A DNA stretch of 62,908 bases, taken from a virus. Location: the IMG/VR virus record IMGVR_UViG_3300010885_040694, positions 1 through 62,908 of that record. The stretch is one strand, 5' to 3'. Every line of letters starts with the position of its first letter. Position 1 is the stretch's first letter. Shown piece by piece: positions 26,269 through 36,400 of the stretch. The notes under the pieces are model-generated. The model worked only from the letters and a program-made list of their open reading frames with translations. It searched no databases and was not told where the DNA came from. The position numbers were made by a program, and so were the translations under genes.

Positions 26269-28008
26269 TTACAGAACAACGGCTTCGATAGTTTTGACTC
26301 CGGGATCTAAATTAGTTTCTAATGCAATGGCAAATACTCTACGTGTGTTATCCATTGTGATAACTCCACAGCCGTCATTGCCGGCAATAAGTGAATTACC
26401 CTTATGCACTGGTCCGTTGACCTTAACTGGAACACGCCCTTTGAGAGCAATGTATGTTCCGCCTACAAGTTCACTGTTCATCATATATGCAGGATTGGTA
26501 GATACTACACCCAGCACAATGTCTCCAAATTTAGATTCTGTTACTTCTTTTTCGCCGCCTATGCTTACAACAGTACCGGGTGTATATTCTGCATCAGCTA
26601 GATATTTTTCAGCCAAGTCAGCATAGTTTGCACTGGTTGCGGTTCCTTGGAAAAATCTTGCATAGATATCGCCGGATGAATCTCTGGCTGCAATTGTGTC
26701 ACCTGTGTTGGTAGTTGCTGCTGCACGGTATGCTGCACCAACTTTTAATGTTTCAGCCGATGCAGCAGGACCGTTGAATGCAGTAGCATTGATTGCACCA
26801 GTGTTTGTTCTTAAAACAACGGTATCAATGATTGCTGCACTTGCAGGATCTTTACCAGTCAATTTTAATGAGTTGGCCACAGTACCGTCTAGCGTACCAG
26901 AAATACTTGCACTGGACCCAATTAGTGTACCGTTAAATGTGCCATAAAATGTTTTTGTAACAGCATTGTAGGCAATACTATCATCTGCTGCGGTGATGCC
27001 ACCCTTGTGGCTACCGGTCGTATTGCCAATTACGTTGCCAGTAAGAGCTCCAACAAATGCGTTTGCATAAACGTTGTCCCACTTTAGGGCACTCTTGCCT
27101 AGATCATATTGACCGTTTGAGCCAGGGAACATGGCATCGGAATCAAGTTTGGCAATATTGTATGCAATAGCATCTTTGGTGATACGCAGTGTTAATGTTG
27201 TACCAACAATATTCTCAATGACTGGGCCATTTACACCATCTTTGTATAACTTTAATGCGGGAACAGTGCCAATTTGTAAACCGTCATCGCTGAAAGATAC
27301 CAATGATCCAAATGTGGAACCAATGGATGTGATATATGAGCTAGCTGGTAATCCGCCCAGTCTCAACGAGTCAGCGGCAGTCCCCCAAAGGTAATTGCTA
27401 GATCCTGAACTAACTCCAGATGTAAGTGTTGCCCCTTTAAGAGTAATGCCTTGCTTAACTTCTGCAAAGCCCGTTAAGTATCCAGTATCAGGAACAAAGG
27501 CCTGTTTGCTGAATACTGCTACAATTGTTTCGCCAACAAAGGCTTTGATTACAGGGTATGTATTGGTTGTGCCAAATTCTTTAACAGTTTCTGACGACAT
27601 TTGAGTCTTGCCGCCTGATGTGGTACCTTGTGGACCAATTAAAGAAAAATCAGTACCGTTCCATGCTTTTAATTGTGCTGTATTTGTATCAAACCAGAAA
27701 TCACCAACTGTTAGTCCAGTAGGAGCAGTACTGCTAACTTCGGCACCACCGGTAGTACGGAATTTGGAACCGTCATAAAATTTAAGTTTTTTGGTTCCAC
27801 TATCGTACCAAACTTGTCCGCTAATTGCTTTGGCAGGAGGTGTGCCGCTGGCAAAACTTTCCAGCAGATAGATGAAGTTTTCATTTTGAATTTCACCGTA
27901 GCCGGGCCAATTTTTACCCACAAGTTTGATGTTTAGGGTACTATCCACGGTCCCGTCTTGTACAGTTACAAACGGTGATCCATCGAATCTATTAAGTTGA
28001 TATGACAT
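26269..28008 (-). CDS. Tail fibre protein with C-terminal self-cleaving chaperone-like domain, 579 aa
   Basis: The first about 90 residues (KLVGKNWPGYGEIQNENF, LLESFASG, GQVWYDSGTKKLKFYDG) are shared with the 612- and 656-aa proteins upstream and look like a common attachment domain. The middle is repetitive beta-rich fibre sequence (GVNGPVIENIVGTTLTLRI, AYNAVTKTFYGTFNGTLIG). From about residue 455 (YADLAEKYLADAEYTPGTVV) to the end, the sequence resembles the peptidase G2/intramolecular chaperone domain found at fibre ends in T4-like marine phages, where it assists trimerisation. A GGAG ribosome site lies about 11 bases before the ATG. I am confident of a fibre role. Whether self-cleavage occurs is not shown. 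Confidence 0.8.
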   Translation of the reverse strand: MSYQLNRFDGSPFVTVQDGTVDSTLNIKLVGKNWPGYGEIQNENFIYLLESFASGTPPAKAISGQVWYDSGTKKLKFYDGSKFRTTGGAEVSSTAPTGLTVGDFWFDTNTAQLKAWNGTDFSLIGPQGTTSGGKTQMSSETVKEFGTTNTYPVIKAFVGETIVAVFSKQAFVPDTGYLTGFAEVKQGITLKGATLTSGVSSGSSNYLWGTAADSLRLGGLPASSYITSIGSTFGSLVSFSDDGLQIGTVPALKLYKDGVNGPVIENIVGTTLTLRITKDAIAYNIAKLDSDAMFPGSNGQYDLGKSALKWDNVYANAFVGALTGNVIGNTTGSHKGGITAADDSIAYNAVTKTFYGTFNGTLIGSSASISGTLDGTVANSLKLTGKDPASAAIIDTVVLRTNTGAINATAFNGPAASAETLKVGAAYRAAATTNTGDTIAARDSSGDIYARFFQGTATSANYADLAEKYLADAEYTPGTVVSIGGEKEVTESKFGDIVLGVVSTNPAYMMNSELVGGTYIALKGRVPVKVNGPVHKGNSLIAGNDGCGVITMDNTRRVFAIALETNLDPGVKTIEAVVL

Positions 28009-28059
28009 TTCTGTTCAGCTCCATTATATTATATTTAACCAAAATCCAGTGCTAAAGGA

Positions 28060-29898
28060 TTAGGGTGTTACATTTATCCATGTTAAGGTACTAGATACAT
28101 TTTGTACTTGATACCACAGGTATCCTCTTGTTACGCTAACAGTTGGTGCTGCAATAGTAGCAGACGGGATATTGATGTCTCGTAAAACTGAATACGTTAC
28201 AGTATCATTTGCTGTGACTTGTATTGTGGTTTTGTTAATAGTTGGGGTATACGATGTAGTACTGATAACCTGTTGGCTTGTTGCAATTTTAACTGTTGTG
28301 CCAACAACATATCCGTTGGTAATGATTGGTAAAATATTGTTAAGAATGTCAACTATTCCATTGCTGTTTAGACCGGTAATATCCATGCATAAACCCATGG
28401 GTCTTAATGCATTTAAACTGTCTACATAGCTCTTACGGGCTGCATCGGTTGCGCTAACTGGTGCACCTAATCCGGTAATGCGAGGATTATTGATCAACTC
28501 AATGCTACCGGTACCGTTTGGTGATAATCTAATATTAGTATTGGTGGTCAGTGTCGAAATAGTATTGCCGGTAATTCTTAACACTTGGTTCAATTCGTTG
28601 GCGCCAATATTAAGAGTCGATTGTGTACCAAATGATGTTAGACCCGGTGCGCTGGTAATTGCTGCCGACAGTGTATTTCCGTTTAGTACCTCTACACCAT
28701 TGATGTATAACTTACCGCTAGGACGATTAATATTTAAATGCTCAGATAATACCCATGCATCACTGGCATCATTCCAAGTGATAGTGTGATCAGTTGTGCC
28801 TTTAAGGGCAAAGCCGCCGCCATCGGCAGAAGCATCAGTCACCGTGCCAGTTTCTGGTTTGTTTAATTCAATTAACTTGTCTTTGATTGTTAAATTAGTT
28901 GTGGTAATCGTAGTAGTTGTTCCGCGTACCGTTAAATTACCGTTGACAATTGCTGATCCGCCAACTTCCAACGTGCTGGCTGAACGCCCAGGATACACTG
29001 TTAGAGTTGTTGTTACCGGATCAATAGAAATTGCAGTTTGTACATCGCCTGTTGATTTTACTGTAACAGTTAATGGTAAATTTTCAGCAGTGTTGCCAAT
29101 AGTGGCATTACCGTTAGACGAGCTTAAATTTAAAAAAGCATTAATGGGACCAACATGTATGCCGTTAACCACTGATAATTGTGCAGAAACAATAGAATCT
29201 TGATCTTTTCTTACAAACGAAGCGGCCGCAGTGTTGCCAAGTGCATCTGCATTGATAGCCGTTGCTCTAAATTTAAAATCTGCAGAGTTAGTAAAACCTG
29301 CTAGATTAAATCCAGTCTCAATAGTTGGATTTGTATAACCATTTAATACCTGCTGGCCTAACTGCGGAGAGAAAGTTGTTTTACTAAAAATTCCAACCAG
29401 TATACCCTCAATGTATAAATGTAACACGCTTGTGTCATTACCTGCAATTGTCTTTACAGTTTTAACTTCTAATCCAGTTTTTTTCTGCGCACTAGTGTAT
29501 GCGGGAGCAACAAGTTCAACAGCGTTACCTGTAAAGAAAAATAATTGTTTGGCCAGCGTATCATACCATAGATCACCCGATCGTAATGTAGCGGGCTGGG
29601 TATCAGAAAGTGCTGCAGATCCTACAGTTTTCCACTCAGACCCTGTATAAATTTTTAAACTGTTAATGCTGGTATCAAACCAAAGTTGCCCAGTTAATGC
29701 ATTAGAATCATTATTGATGTTCGGCGATTGCACATTGGCAAAGTTTTCTAATAGTTTAACAAGATTCTCGTTTAGTATTTCGCCAAACCCGCTATAATTT
29801 TTGCCAATTAAAGTAAGACTAGTTGCTTTACTGTTGGCAGATCCGTCTGCCAATTCAACAAGCAGCGATCCATCTGTTTTATTAATGTTATATGACAT
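28060..29898 (-). CDS. Tail fibre protein, 612 aa
   Basis: It has the same N-terminal domain as its two neighbours (LTLIGKNYSGFGEILNENLV, LLENFANV, GQLWFDTSINSLKIYTGSEW). The central part has beta-repeat sequence (LNLSSSNGNATIGNTAENLPL, RLSPNGTGSIELINNPRITG), and the segment DAARKSYVD near residue 490 is commonly found in phage fibre shafts. The C-terminus (SVTRGYLWYQVQNVSSTLTWINVTP) is a small beta unit without an obvious chaperone. The gene begins one base before the end of the 656-aa gene region and is followed by a 51-base AT-rich gap. It is probably a trimeric long-fibre component; partner assignment is not possible from sequence. Confidence 0.75.
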   Translation of the reverse strand: MSYNINKTDGSLLVELADGSANSKATSLTLIGKNYSGFGEILNENLVKLLENFANVQSPNINNDSNALTGQLWFDTSINSLKIYTGSEWKTVGSAALSDTQPATLRSGDLWYDTLAKQLFFFTGNAVELVAPAYTSAQKKTGLEVKTVKTIAGNDTSVLHLYIEGILVGIFSKTTFSPQLGQQVLNGYTNPTIETGFNLAGFTNSADFKFRATAINADALGNTAAASFVRKDQDSIVSAQLSVVNGIHVGPINAFLNLSSSNGNATIGNTAENLPLTVTVKSTGDVQTAISIDPVTTTLTVYPGRSASTLEVGGSAIVNGNLTVRGTTTTITTTNLTIKDKLIELNKPETGTVTDASADGGGFALKGTTDHTITWNDASDAWVLSEHLNINRPSGKLYINGVEVLNGNTLSAAITSAPGLTSFGTQSTLNIGANELNQVLRITGNTISTLTTNTNIRLSPNGTGSIELINNPRITGLGAPVSATDAARKSYVDSLNALRPMGLCMDITGLNSNGIVDILNNILPIITNGYVVGTTVKIATSQQVISTTSYTPTINKTTIQVTANDTVTYSVLRDINIPSATIAAPTVSVTRGYLWYQVQNVSSTLTWINVTP

Positions 29899-29899
29899 G

Positions 29900-31870
29900 T
29901 TAGTATAGCGCCTTTCCGCTTCTGATAATATAATTCAATGTCAAGAAAGGATTCATTACCGAAAATGAACTGCCTAATTGACCCGCTGTTGATCCAGATG
30001 CGTATGGAAGTAATACAGCAGTGCCTCCGCCGTTTGGTCTTGGTAAATTATCAACAGTAATACTGCTTTGCTCAGTGCCGCCACTACCGCCGATGGTTCG
30101 AGCATTGTCGTTGTTGATGCGATTAACTTGGCCGCCGCCGGCGTCCACTGATCCGCCACCGGCTGCTGCAACTGTTCTTTGATTATCCATATTATCTTTG
30201 CCCAGGGCAAATCTACCACGTAGATCGGGCAATTTAAAATTAGAACCGAATAACGGAGTTCCGTACACACTACTAATTACAACAAACAATTCAGGGAAAC
30301 GATCTTTTTCAACTTCGCTACCATCACACAAAAGGTATCCAACAGGAGCTGTGGTACCAGCATAGGGCATTAATGCCCCCACAGGTACTGCAAGATCACC
30401 AACCATGTTATCTCTAGTGGCTTTTCTAAGACCTGTACCCGGACGATAGAATAAAAATTCGTCTGCTTTATCTGTTGAAGATATTGAGTCTTTTGTTGCA
30501 ATAATGGAAGAAGTTAATTCTGTATTAAATGTTCTAGAAAATCCACCAGTTACTCCGTCGAAACTTAAACTGGCAGTTGTTCTAACATCGCCTGCAAATT
30601 CAAAAACAGTTGGGGTTTTTAATGATGTTGCTGTTGTGGCGTTGCCTGTAAAGTTACCAACAAATTGACCGTTGACTGTAGTGGCATTTATAGTTTCAGC
30701 AAATACTGCATTCCATTTTGCAGTAGACGATCCAATATTTTTTCCTGTTGCGGATGGTAAAATATTTGCAGTAGTGGTAACACCTAGTACTTGTAAGTTG
30801 GTTCCAACTAAAACACCCTTGCTTACTGCAATACCACCTGTAACTTTCACAGCAGCCGAGTTTAATGCTGTTGCATCTGTATCATTTGTTACAGAAAAAA
30901 CGCCAGTTACTCGCTGTGTACCAGCAACATCAAGTTCGTAATCAGGCGCAGCATTGTTTATTCCCACACGTTGATTAACTGCTTTCAATACTGATACTTG
31001 TCGACCAGTGACATCATTATTTCGAATATCTACAGATCCATTTGTTGAATTGTTATAGATAATTGCAGTATTACCAGTGACTGATAATGCAAGATTTCCG
31101 TCGCTACCTACTTTTAATCCGTCATTGGATAAAATACTTAATTGATAATTTGTTGAACTTTTAGTATCAGCACGGAGAAAGTTGGATGATTTAACTGTTG
31201 CTCCTGAAACGACCAATGCATCGGCACTGGTTGCTATTCCGTTAAACTTTGGTAATAAAAATTGATTATTGCCAAATGCAATTTGTGCAGATACAGTAAC
31301 ACCAACACCTATACCATTTGGAAATCCTGTAATAGACGGCTTTGGAATAAATGTAGCATTGCTGATAATAGTAACAGCAATACCTTCGGTATACATGGTC
31401 ACTACCGAATGTTTGACGTTGTCCACGTCGATCAGTGTTTCGACTATGGGACCTGATTTAGAACCCGAACTGTATAACGGACCAACTAGGATCCATGTTG
31501 ATCCCGAATAGATAAAAATCTGTTGATTGTTTGTGTCTACCCAAATATCTCCAGCTTTACCTGTAGTCGGTTGTGCAGTTCCTGAGCGTACTCCGCTGGC
31601 TGTTTGCCAACCGTTTTCTCCACTGCCGTCGTTGACATACAGAGTATTATCCGCATTGTTGTACCAAAGCTGTCCTTCAATAGGACTGGTTGGTTTGATT
31701 GCACCTGCAAAATTTTCTAATAAGTGTAAAAAATTCTCAGCAATAGCAGTACCATAGTTGGTGGTGTTTCTTCCGGAGAATTTTAAACTAGTATCAGTTG
31801 AATTAGTTGTATTATCAAAAACTTCAACAGCTGGTTTAGTTGGATCTGTATATTTAATGGTATATGGCAT
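29900..31870 (-). CDS. Tail fibre protein with phage collar domain, 656 aa
   Basis: Its N-terminal domain is paralogous to the two following genes (LKFSGRNTTNYGTAIAENFL, LLENFAGA, GQLWYNNADNTLYV). At about residues 500-600 a phage tail collar domain is clear: LMPYAGTTAPVGYLLCDGSEV, then VYGTPLFGSNFKLPDLRGRFALG. This domain occurs in T4 gp12 short tail fibres and related receptor-binding proteins. After it come glycine-rich loops (AAAGGGSVDAGGGQVN, GSGGTEQ) and a terminal hydrophobic segment NPFLTLNYIIRSGKALY, as in gp12-like C-termini. The ribosome site GAGG lies before ATG 31870, which follows the previous stop by two bases. It is the best candidate for the short fibre or receptor-binding tip. 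Confidence 0.85.
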   Translation of the reverse strand: MPYTIKYTDPTKPAVEVFDNTTNSTDTSLKFSGRNTTNYGTAIAENFLHLLENFAGAIKPTSPIEGQLWYNNADNTLYVNDGSGENGWQTASGVRSGTAQPTTGKAGDIWVDTNNQQIFIYSGSTWILVGPLYSSGSKSGPIVETLIDVDNVKHSVVTMYTEGIAVTIISNATFIPKPSITGFPNGIGVGVTVSAQIAFGNNQFLLPKFNGIATSADALVVSGATVKSSNFLRADTKSSTNYQLSILSNDGLKVGSDGNLALSVTGNTAIIYNNSTNGSVDIRNNDVTGRQVSVLKAVNQRVGINNAAPDYELDVAGTQRVTGVFSVTNDTDATALNSAAVKVTGGIAVSKGVLVGTNLQVLGVTTTANILPSATGKNIGSSTAKWNAVFAETINATTVNGQFVGNFTGNATTATSLKTPTVFEFAGDVRTTASLSFDGVTGGFSRTFNTELTSSIIATKDSISSTDKADEFLFYRPGTGLRKATRDNMVGDLAVPVGALMPYAGTTAPVGYLLCDGSEVEKDRFPELFVVISSVYGTPLFGSNFKLPDLRGRFALGKDNMDNQRTVAAAGGGSVDAGGGQVNRINNDNARTIGGSGGTEQSSITVDNLPRPNGGGTAVLLPYASGSTAGQLGSSFSVMNPFLTLNYIIRSGKALY

Positions 31871-31872
31871 TA

Positions 31873-32532
31873 TTAGACCTCAGTGAAACCAGTTAAGCTC
31901 TGTACTCGAATTGTGTAATCAATCTGAATCAATCGGTTCAAGCTCTTTTGCACTGGGTGAAAAACAACGTGTGTTAATAATTTGCCGACGCCACTAGAAT
32001 CATAACCCCGTAGACCTAACTCGTCAAATACAAAACTACTGTCTAAATTAGTAGAATTATCAAATGCATCTTGAGCAGCTGGTTCGCCGTAGTCTAACAA
32101 ACAACTGATAACAATATCAGTGTAGGTTGCCCCGGAAATATGACGAATTTCCATCTTGTTTCTTGTGGGATCTGTGTTGAGTGCTGAGTTAGCATCAACA
32201 ATTTTAATGTATGTCTGATTGTACAGGCTGGAATTAACACCGTTTGTGTTGGGAGTTAGATAGGTAATTAATCCAGTTGGGTCAATAATAGTACCACCGT
32301 TGCCAAAGGCCATTTGATAAATGAAGCCAGCACCTTGATTGGAAAGACTATTGGCCATTGCTGTACTCATGTTTTCATAGTGAATAGCATTTGGCTTGTC
32401 GATCAGGACTTCTTTTGTTTCAGGATCGAAAATTTTAATGTGGCCCCTGATGTTAAAACCACCTGTTTCGTTGGGCTTTTCGATAGGCTGTTGCGTATTT
32501 TCCTGCATTTCATTGACCTTATTGTTTTCCAT
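31873..32532 (-). CDS. Virion structural protein, 219 aa (start uncertain)
   Basis: A soluble protein with a polar, glutamine/asparagine-rich N-terminus (about 1-25), then GFNIRGHIKIFDPETKEVLIDK and MANSLSNQGAGFIYQMAFGNGG. From memory, proteins of this pattern sit among the fibre genes of marine T4-like phages. The annotated start is 32532. A second ATG at 32508 has AAGG eight bases upstream and would leave room for a leader after the ATAAATA at 32537-32543, so initiation at residue 9 is plausible. The tail VQSLTGFTEV is followed closely by the next gene. Precise role unknown. Confidence 0.7.
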   Translation of the reverse strand: MENNKVNEMQENTQQPIEKPNETGGFNIRGHIKIFDPETKEVLIDKPNAIHYENMSTAMANSLSNQGAGFIYQMAFGNGGTIIDPTGLITYLTPNTNGVNSSLYNQTYIKIVDANSALNTDPTRNKMEIRHISGATYTDIVISCLLDYGEPAAQDAFDNSTNLDSSFVFDELGLRGYDSSGVGKLLTHVVFHPVQKSLNRLIQIDYTIRVQSLTGFTEV

Positions 32533-32536
32533 AGTG

Positions 32537-32543
32537 TATTTAT
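32537..32543 (-). promoter_or_regulatory. ATAAATA motif, possible late promoter
   Basis: On the minus strand GGATAAATACACT lies just before ATG 32532. The transcript predicted by T4 spacing would begin inside that ATG, which only makes sense if translation starts at 32508. Alternatively GGAT is simply the ribosome site. Weak support. Confidence 0.3.
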
Positions 32544-32568
32544 CCAGTGTGTTTTATAGGGTTTTAAT

Positions 32569-33393
32569 TTACCAGGTAGAACCAACTGATGCAGTTTTGG
32601 CCCAAATATTAGACACACCATCGTAAGTTCCATAACAGACATACAAAAATAATGATGTTGCAAAGATCCTCCCAGGCACATCTCCAGCCCTTCCTATAGA
32701 ACTAGTTGGTTGGCTTGTTACATAAAAAGTAGTTACTGTAGGAATATTAGGAGTATTCAATAAGTCAGTATAACTGCCACTTGATGCCACTGTGGATAAA
32801 ATTGGTTTGTTGGTTAAGTCTGCATAGTTTCCGGAGAATAATGTTGGTTTGTTAAGAATCCTAGTGATCCCAGATACTGCATTCCAGTCGCTGCTAACTT
32901 GAGCAGCAGGAATTGTTGGTTTATTTTTAATAAAATCAACAGCACCAGATGTACTTTGTGCCCAGTCTACTTGAATTTGTGCAAGTGGAATAACTGGTTT
33001 ATTTTTAATATAATCACGCTGTTGATTATCTGTTTGTGACCAGTCTGTTTGAATTTGTGCAGGAGGAATAGTGGGTCGGCCAGTCAAATCATTGTATGCA
33101 TTACTGATAGCAACTGCTGACAAAGTGGGCTTATTTAAAATAACGCCAGGTCCGGTAGCAGCAGTCCAGTCTGCACTTACAACAGGATTTGCTGCACTCA
33201 ATACTCCATTAGCATCAATTGACAAATTGCTGCCAACTTTAACAACACCAAAGTCAGAGACAGTAGCAGGAACAAATAATGCTTTGCGCAAATTTGCTAC
33301 TGAAACTTTTCTAGTTTCTGTATTGTCAACAATGGGCAATACTGCCGACTCGCTTGGTGCTGATAAATTATTAAATTCTGATATTTTAGACAT
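32569..33393 (-). CDS. Repeat-containing tail fibre protein, 274 aa
   Basis: After an N-terminal segment (KISEFNNLSAPSESAVLPIV) typical of phage fibre base regions, the protein carries repeats built on the pattern IP-A-QIQ-DW-Q, then IKNKP or ILNKP: for example QVDWAQSTSGAVDFIKNKP, SDWNAVSGITRILNKP and GNYADLTNKP. The NKP spacing recurs roughly every 15-35 residues, as in triple-beta-spiral or similar fibre shafts. The C-terminal part is a small beta domain with SSIGRAGDVPGRIF. The ribosome site AAGGAA precedes ATG 33393. It lies between the giant structural protein and the fibre genes, so it may link or decorate fibres. The exact role is unknown. Confidence 0.75.
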   Translation of the reverse strand: MSKISEFNNLSAPSESAVLPIVDNTETRKVSVANLRKALFVPATVSDFGVVKVGSNLSIDANGVLSAANPVVSADWTAATGPGVILNKPTLSAVAISNAYNDLTGRPTIPPAQIQTDWSQTDNQQRDYIKNKPVIPLAQIQVDWAQSTSGAVDFIKNKPTIPAAQVSSDWNAVSGITRILNKPTLFSGNYADLTNKPILSTVASSGSYTDLLNTPNIPTVTTFYVTSQPTSSIGRAGDVPGRIFATSLFLYVCYGTYDGVSNIWAKTASVGSTW

Positions 33394-33402
33394 TTCTATT
33401 CC

Positions 33403-36400
33403 TTAAAATTCGATTGGATCATTCTTTTCGTCGTCAATTGTATTACCTGATTCTGTATTTAAAACATTTCCAAGCGGAGTGATAAAGCTAGGCAATAGTG
33501 ACGAACGTTCTTGGATGAACTTGGCTACTGCTGTGCTGTCGTGAGTAAGACTAGTCGGAATATTGTTTCCAATTGTATACCATACATTACCCCTACGCTG
33601 AATAACTGTTATCCTTGCGCCAGGAGCAGGTGCTGTGGTTAAACGAACATACGGCGTTAGTCCAGTTACTGAAAACTCAGCTTCGACAGTTGTATCAATT
33701 AAAGGTGTAGTTTCATTAAACACTGTGCCCGGAGATTTAATTAATCTGCGACCTGCTACAAAAACTTCAATATCATCTGACTGATAATAATTTGTTGGAA
33801 TTGTGTTCCGAGTCCAATTGGCCATAACTGTTTTACTAGGCGTAAATGGCAATGGTCCAAATAATTTAGTTGATCCGTTTCCATAGAAATCATCTTTAGT
33901 TTGCGTTTCAGCGTAGGGCAGCGTTTCGCTATCGCTGACATTAACCACATTGCTCTTACGAACATGCAATTCAGAAATAGCAGTACCAAACACCCCACGA
34001 CGCAATTGCCCTAATATGTTACCATTCTTTGTTTGATATTCAATACGTTCACTGTTGATTACAACTATGCCGCGAGCAGGCAAGTCAGTAGCATTGTTAA
34101 CTTGTATTGTAGAATCGTAATAGGTTAGATCTCTTTCTAATTTTAGCTGAGTAATTACACCACGTTTGAACTGATGGCGATTTAACATGTCTTTAAAAAT
34201 TTCAAATGTCAACGGTTTGCTGCGAGTAGTAACTCCATATGTAATGATCTGCACAACATCGGCTGTGGTAGTTTCATTTTTTAAGTGTACTACACTACGT
34301 AGGTTATCTAATTCAAATTCAAGATCTTGTATCAATGCAACACCGTTAACATATACCCAAATATATGAAACGCCTTTTGGCACAGTCTGTAGCTGATATG
34401 AATATTTTCCTCCTGTAAACATATCACGTATTAATTGTAAATGTTTATAATTTTTAAACCAAGTGACTGTTAGTTTTTGTCCAGTGGTAAATGACAACTT
34501 GTTTGATAAAACAACAGTATTGTTGATCAATGAGTACATACTGGTATTGGCAATTTCAACCAACATTTTATCACCCAATGACAGATTGTCAGACAATATT
34601 GTAACTGTACGTGCTGTTGGGTCATATGTCCATTGTGTTATATAATCCAAAGGCATGTTGTTTACATATACTGCAATATTTGTTAACGGAATGCCAGCAG
34701 TTGGAATATCTGGATCAATACCAATACTCAAGACTGCATTACTGCCATTATAAATTGCAAATGTACCATCCGGTGGAGTTAATGAAATCCCATCTATATC
34801 AACAATAACATTAGATCTAACGGGTCCGGTGTCTGTGACAAAATTTGTTATTGTATATGTACGTTGATTAGAATTTAATGTAATCTCTTGAGAATATATT
34901 TGTGTTAGTGATGTTGGAGAATTAACTGCAACAATTTTAACCACAGCACCTTGTGCCGGTGCTGTTCCTAACTCAACAAAGGTATTGTCTACTTTATTAA
35001 CACGGCCGTTACTGTTAGAAAACTGTGTAGGTATCTCAACACCGTTAACTGTTGCAACAACAGCGTTGGTCAATGCAAACGGTGCTTTGGTTAAGAAATA
35101 GCGTGTTACACCGTCACCAATGAATTCTTGATAGTCTAATACGCCCGCACCGCTTATGCCAATTGACTTAATTTCTAAGATTTGGTCAGCTGTTGGGGCT
35201 GTTTTAAATACCACAGTGTTATCCATAAAATTAATAACATAATCAGTGGTAAAATGTTGTTTAGATTTATCTAATAGAACAAACACATTGCCGATCTCAA
35301 GTACACTTTGTCCAATTGCAAATGCGGTAGTTAATCCGTCAGTGGTGTAGACCTTGGTAATCATTTCTGGAGAACCGTTTGAATCAGTGTGGAATACCTT
35401 GATACTAACACTTTCTAGAACTTGTCCCGGAATATTTTCTTCAGGTGCAGGCACTTGATCAGGACTGATGAAACTGTCACCTTCAATAATAATCTCGTCC
35501 GGTGTATTTCCGTTCGCAGTTGTGTAAGATCCAAATATACCGCCACTGACTGTGGCATCGAGTAAGTTCTTATCAACAATTGCAAGTGATCCGTCACTTT
35601 CTGCAGGACGGAAAATAAAAATATCATTTGCAGCATAAGTTACACTGTCCGGAATATAGATCATTGAGGTTGATCCGTCGCCAACAAATGTTGGCATTGA
35701 TCTCGTATTACCGTCAAGTCTTTCAGGAGCATTGTATGTTTCAATGGTAACAGTACTACCGTTAACTGGTGCTGTGAAGAATACAATATTATTGTCTGCA
35801 ATAAAATAGTCAATACTTAAATATTTCTGATTTGCATTTACAAAAACCAAAGGAGTATCAACAGTTGCAACCAGTACAAATGTAGTTGTTATTCCGTCGG
35901 CAGTGTATGTATTAGTAACTTTAGATTTTTTATAAACGGTTATTAATTGACCATCTGCGGGTGCCGGAGATTGTAATACACCAGTGAGACTTACAACTGT
36001 ACCCCCCGTGGAATCGCCCACTGTTGTGTTAAAATATGTTACAGAGGTAAGTGTACATGCGGTAACAACATAAGTACCATTATAACCTGCTTGATTCATA
36101 TTGGCAACAGTAATGTATGATCCCACTGCAAATTGCAATTTAGGTTGTACAGCAAATGTTAATGTTGCTCTTGTGGTATTTCCGGATGCCAAAATAACAG
36201 AAATCTTAGTCGGTTTGACTGGCATCACATAATAAAAATCTGATAACAACGGTATTGTAGTATCCCATCCTTCAGTAAACCACGGCAATGCATCCCAACC
36301 ACCGCTCACATCAAATGTTGTCCCTTGTACAACAACGCCGCCAAAGTCAATGCCGGTCATCAGCTGCGATGCATCATTGCCCAGCATACCAAACGTTGGT

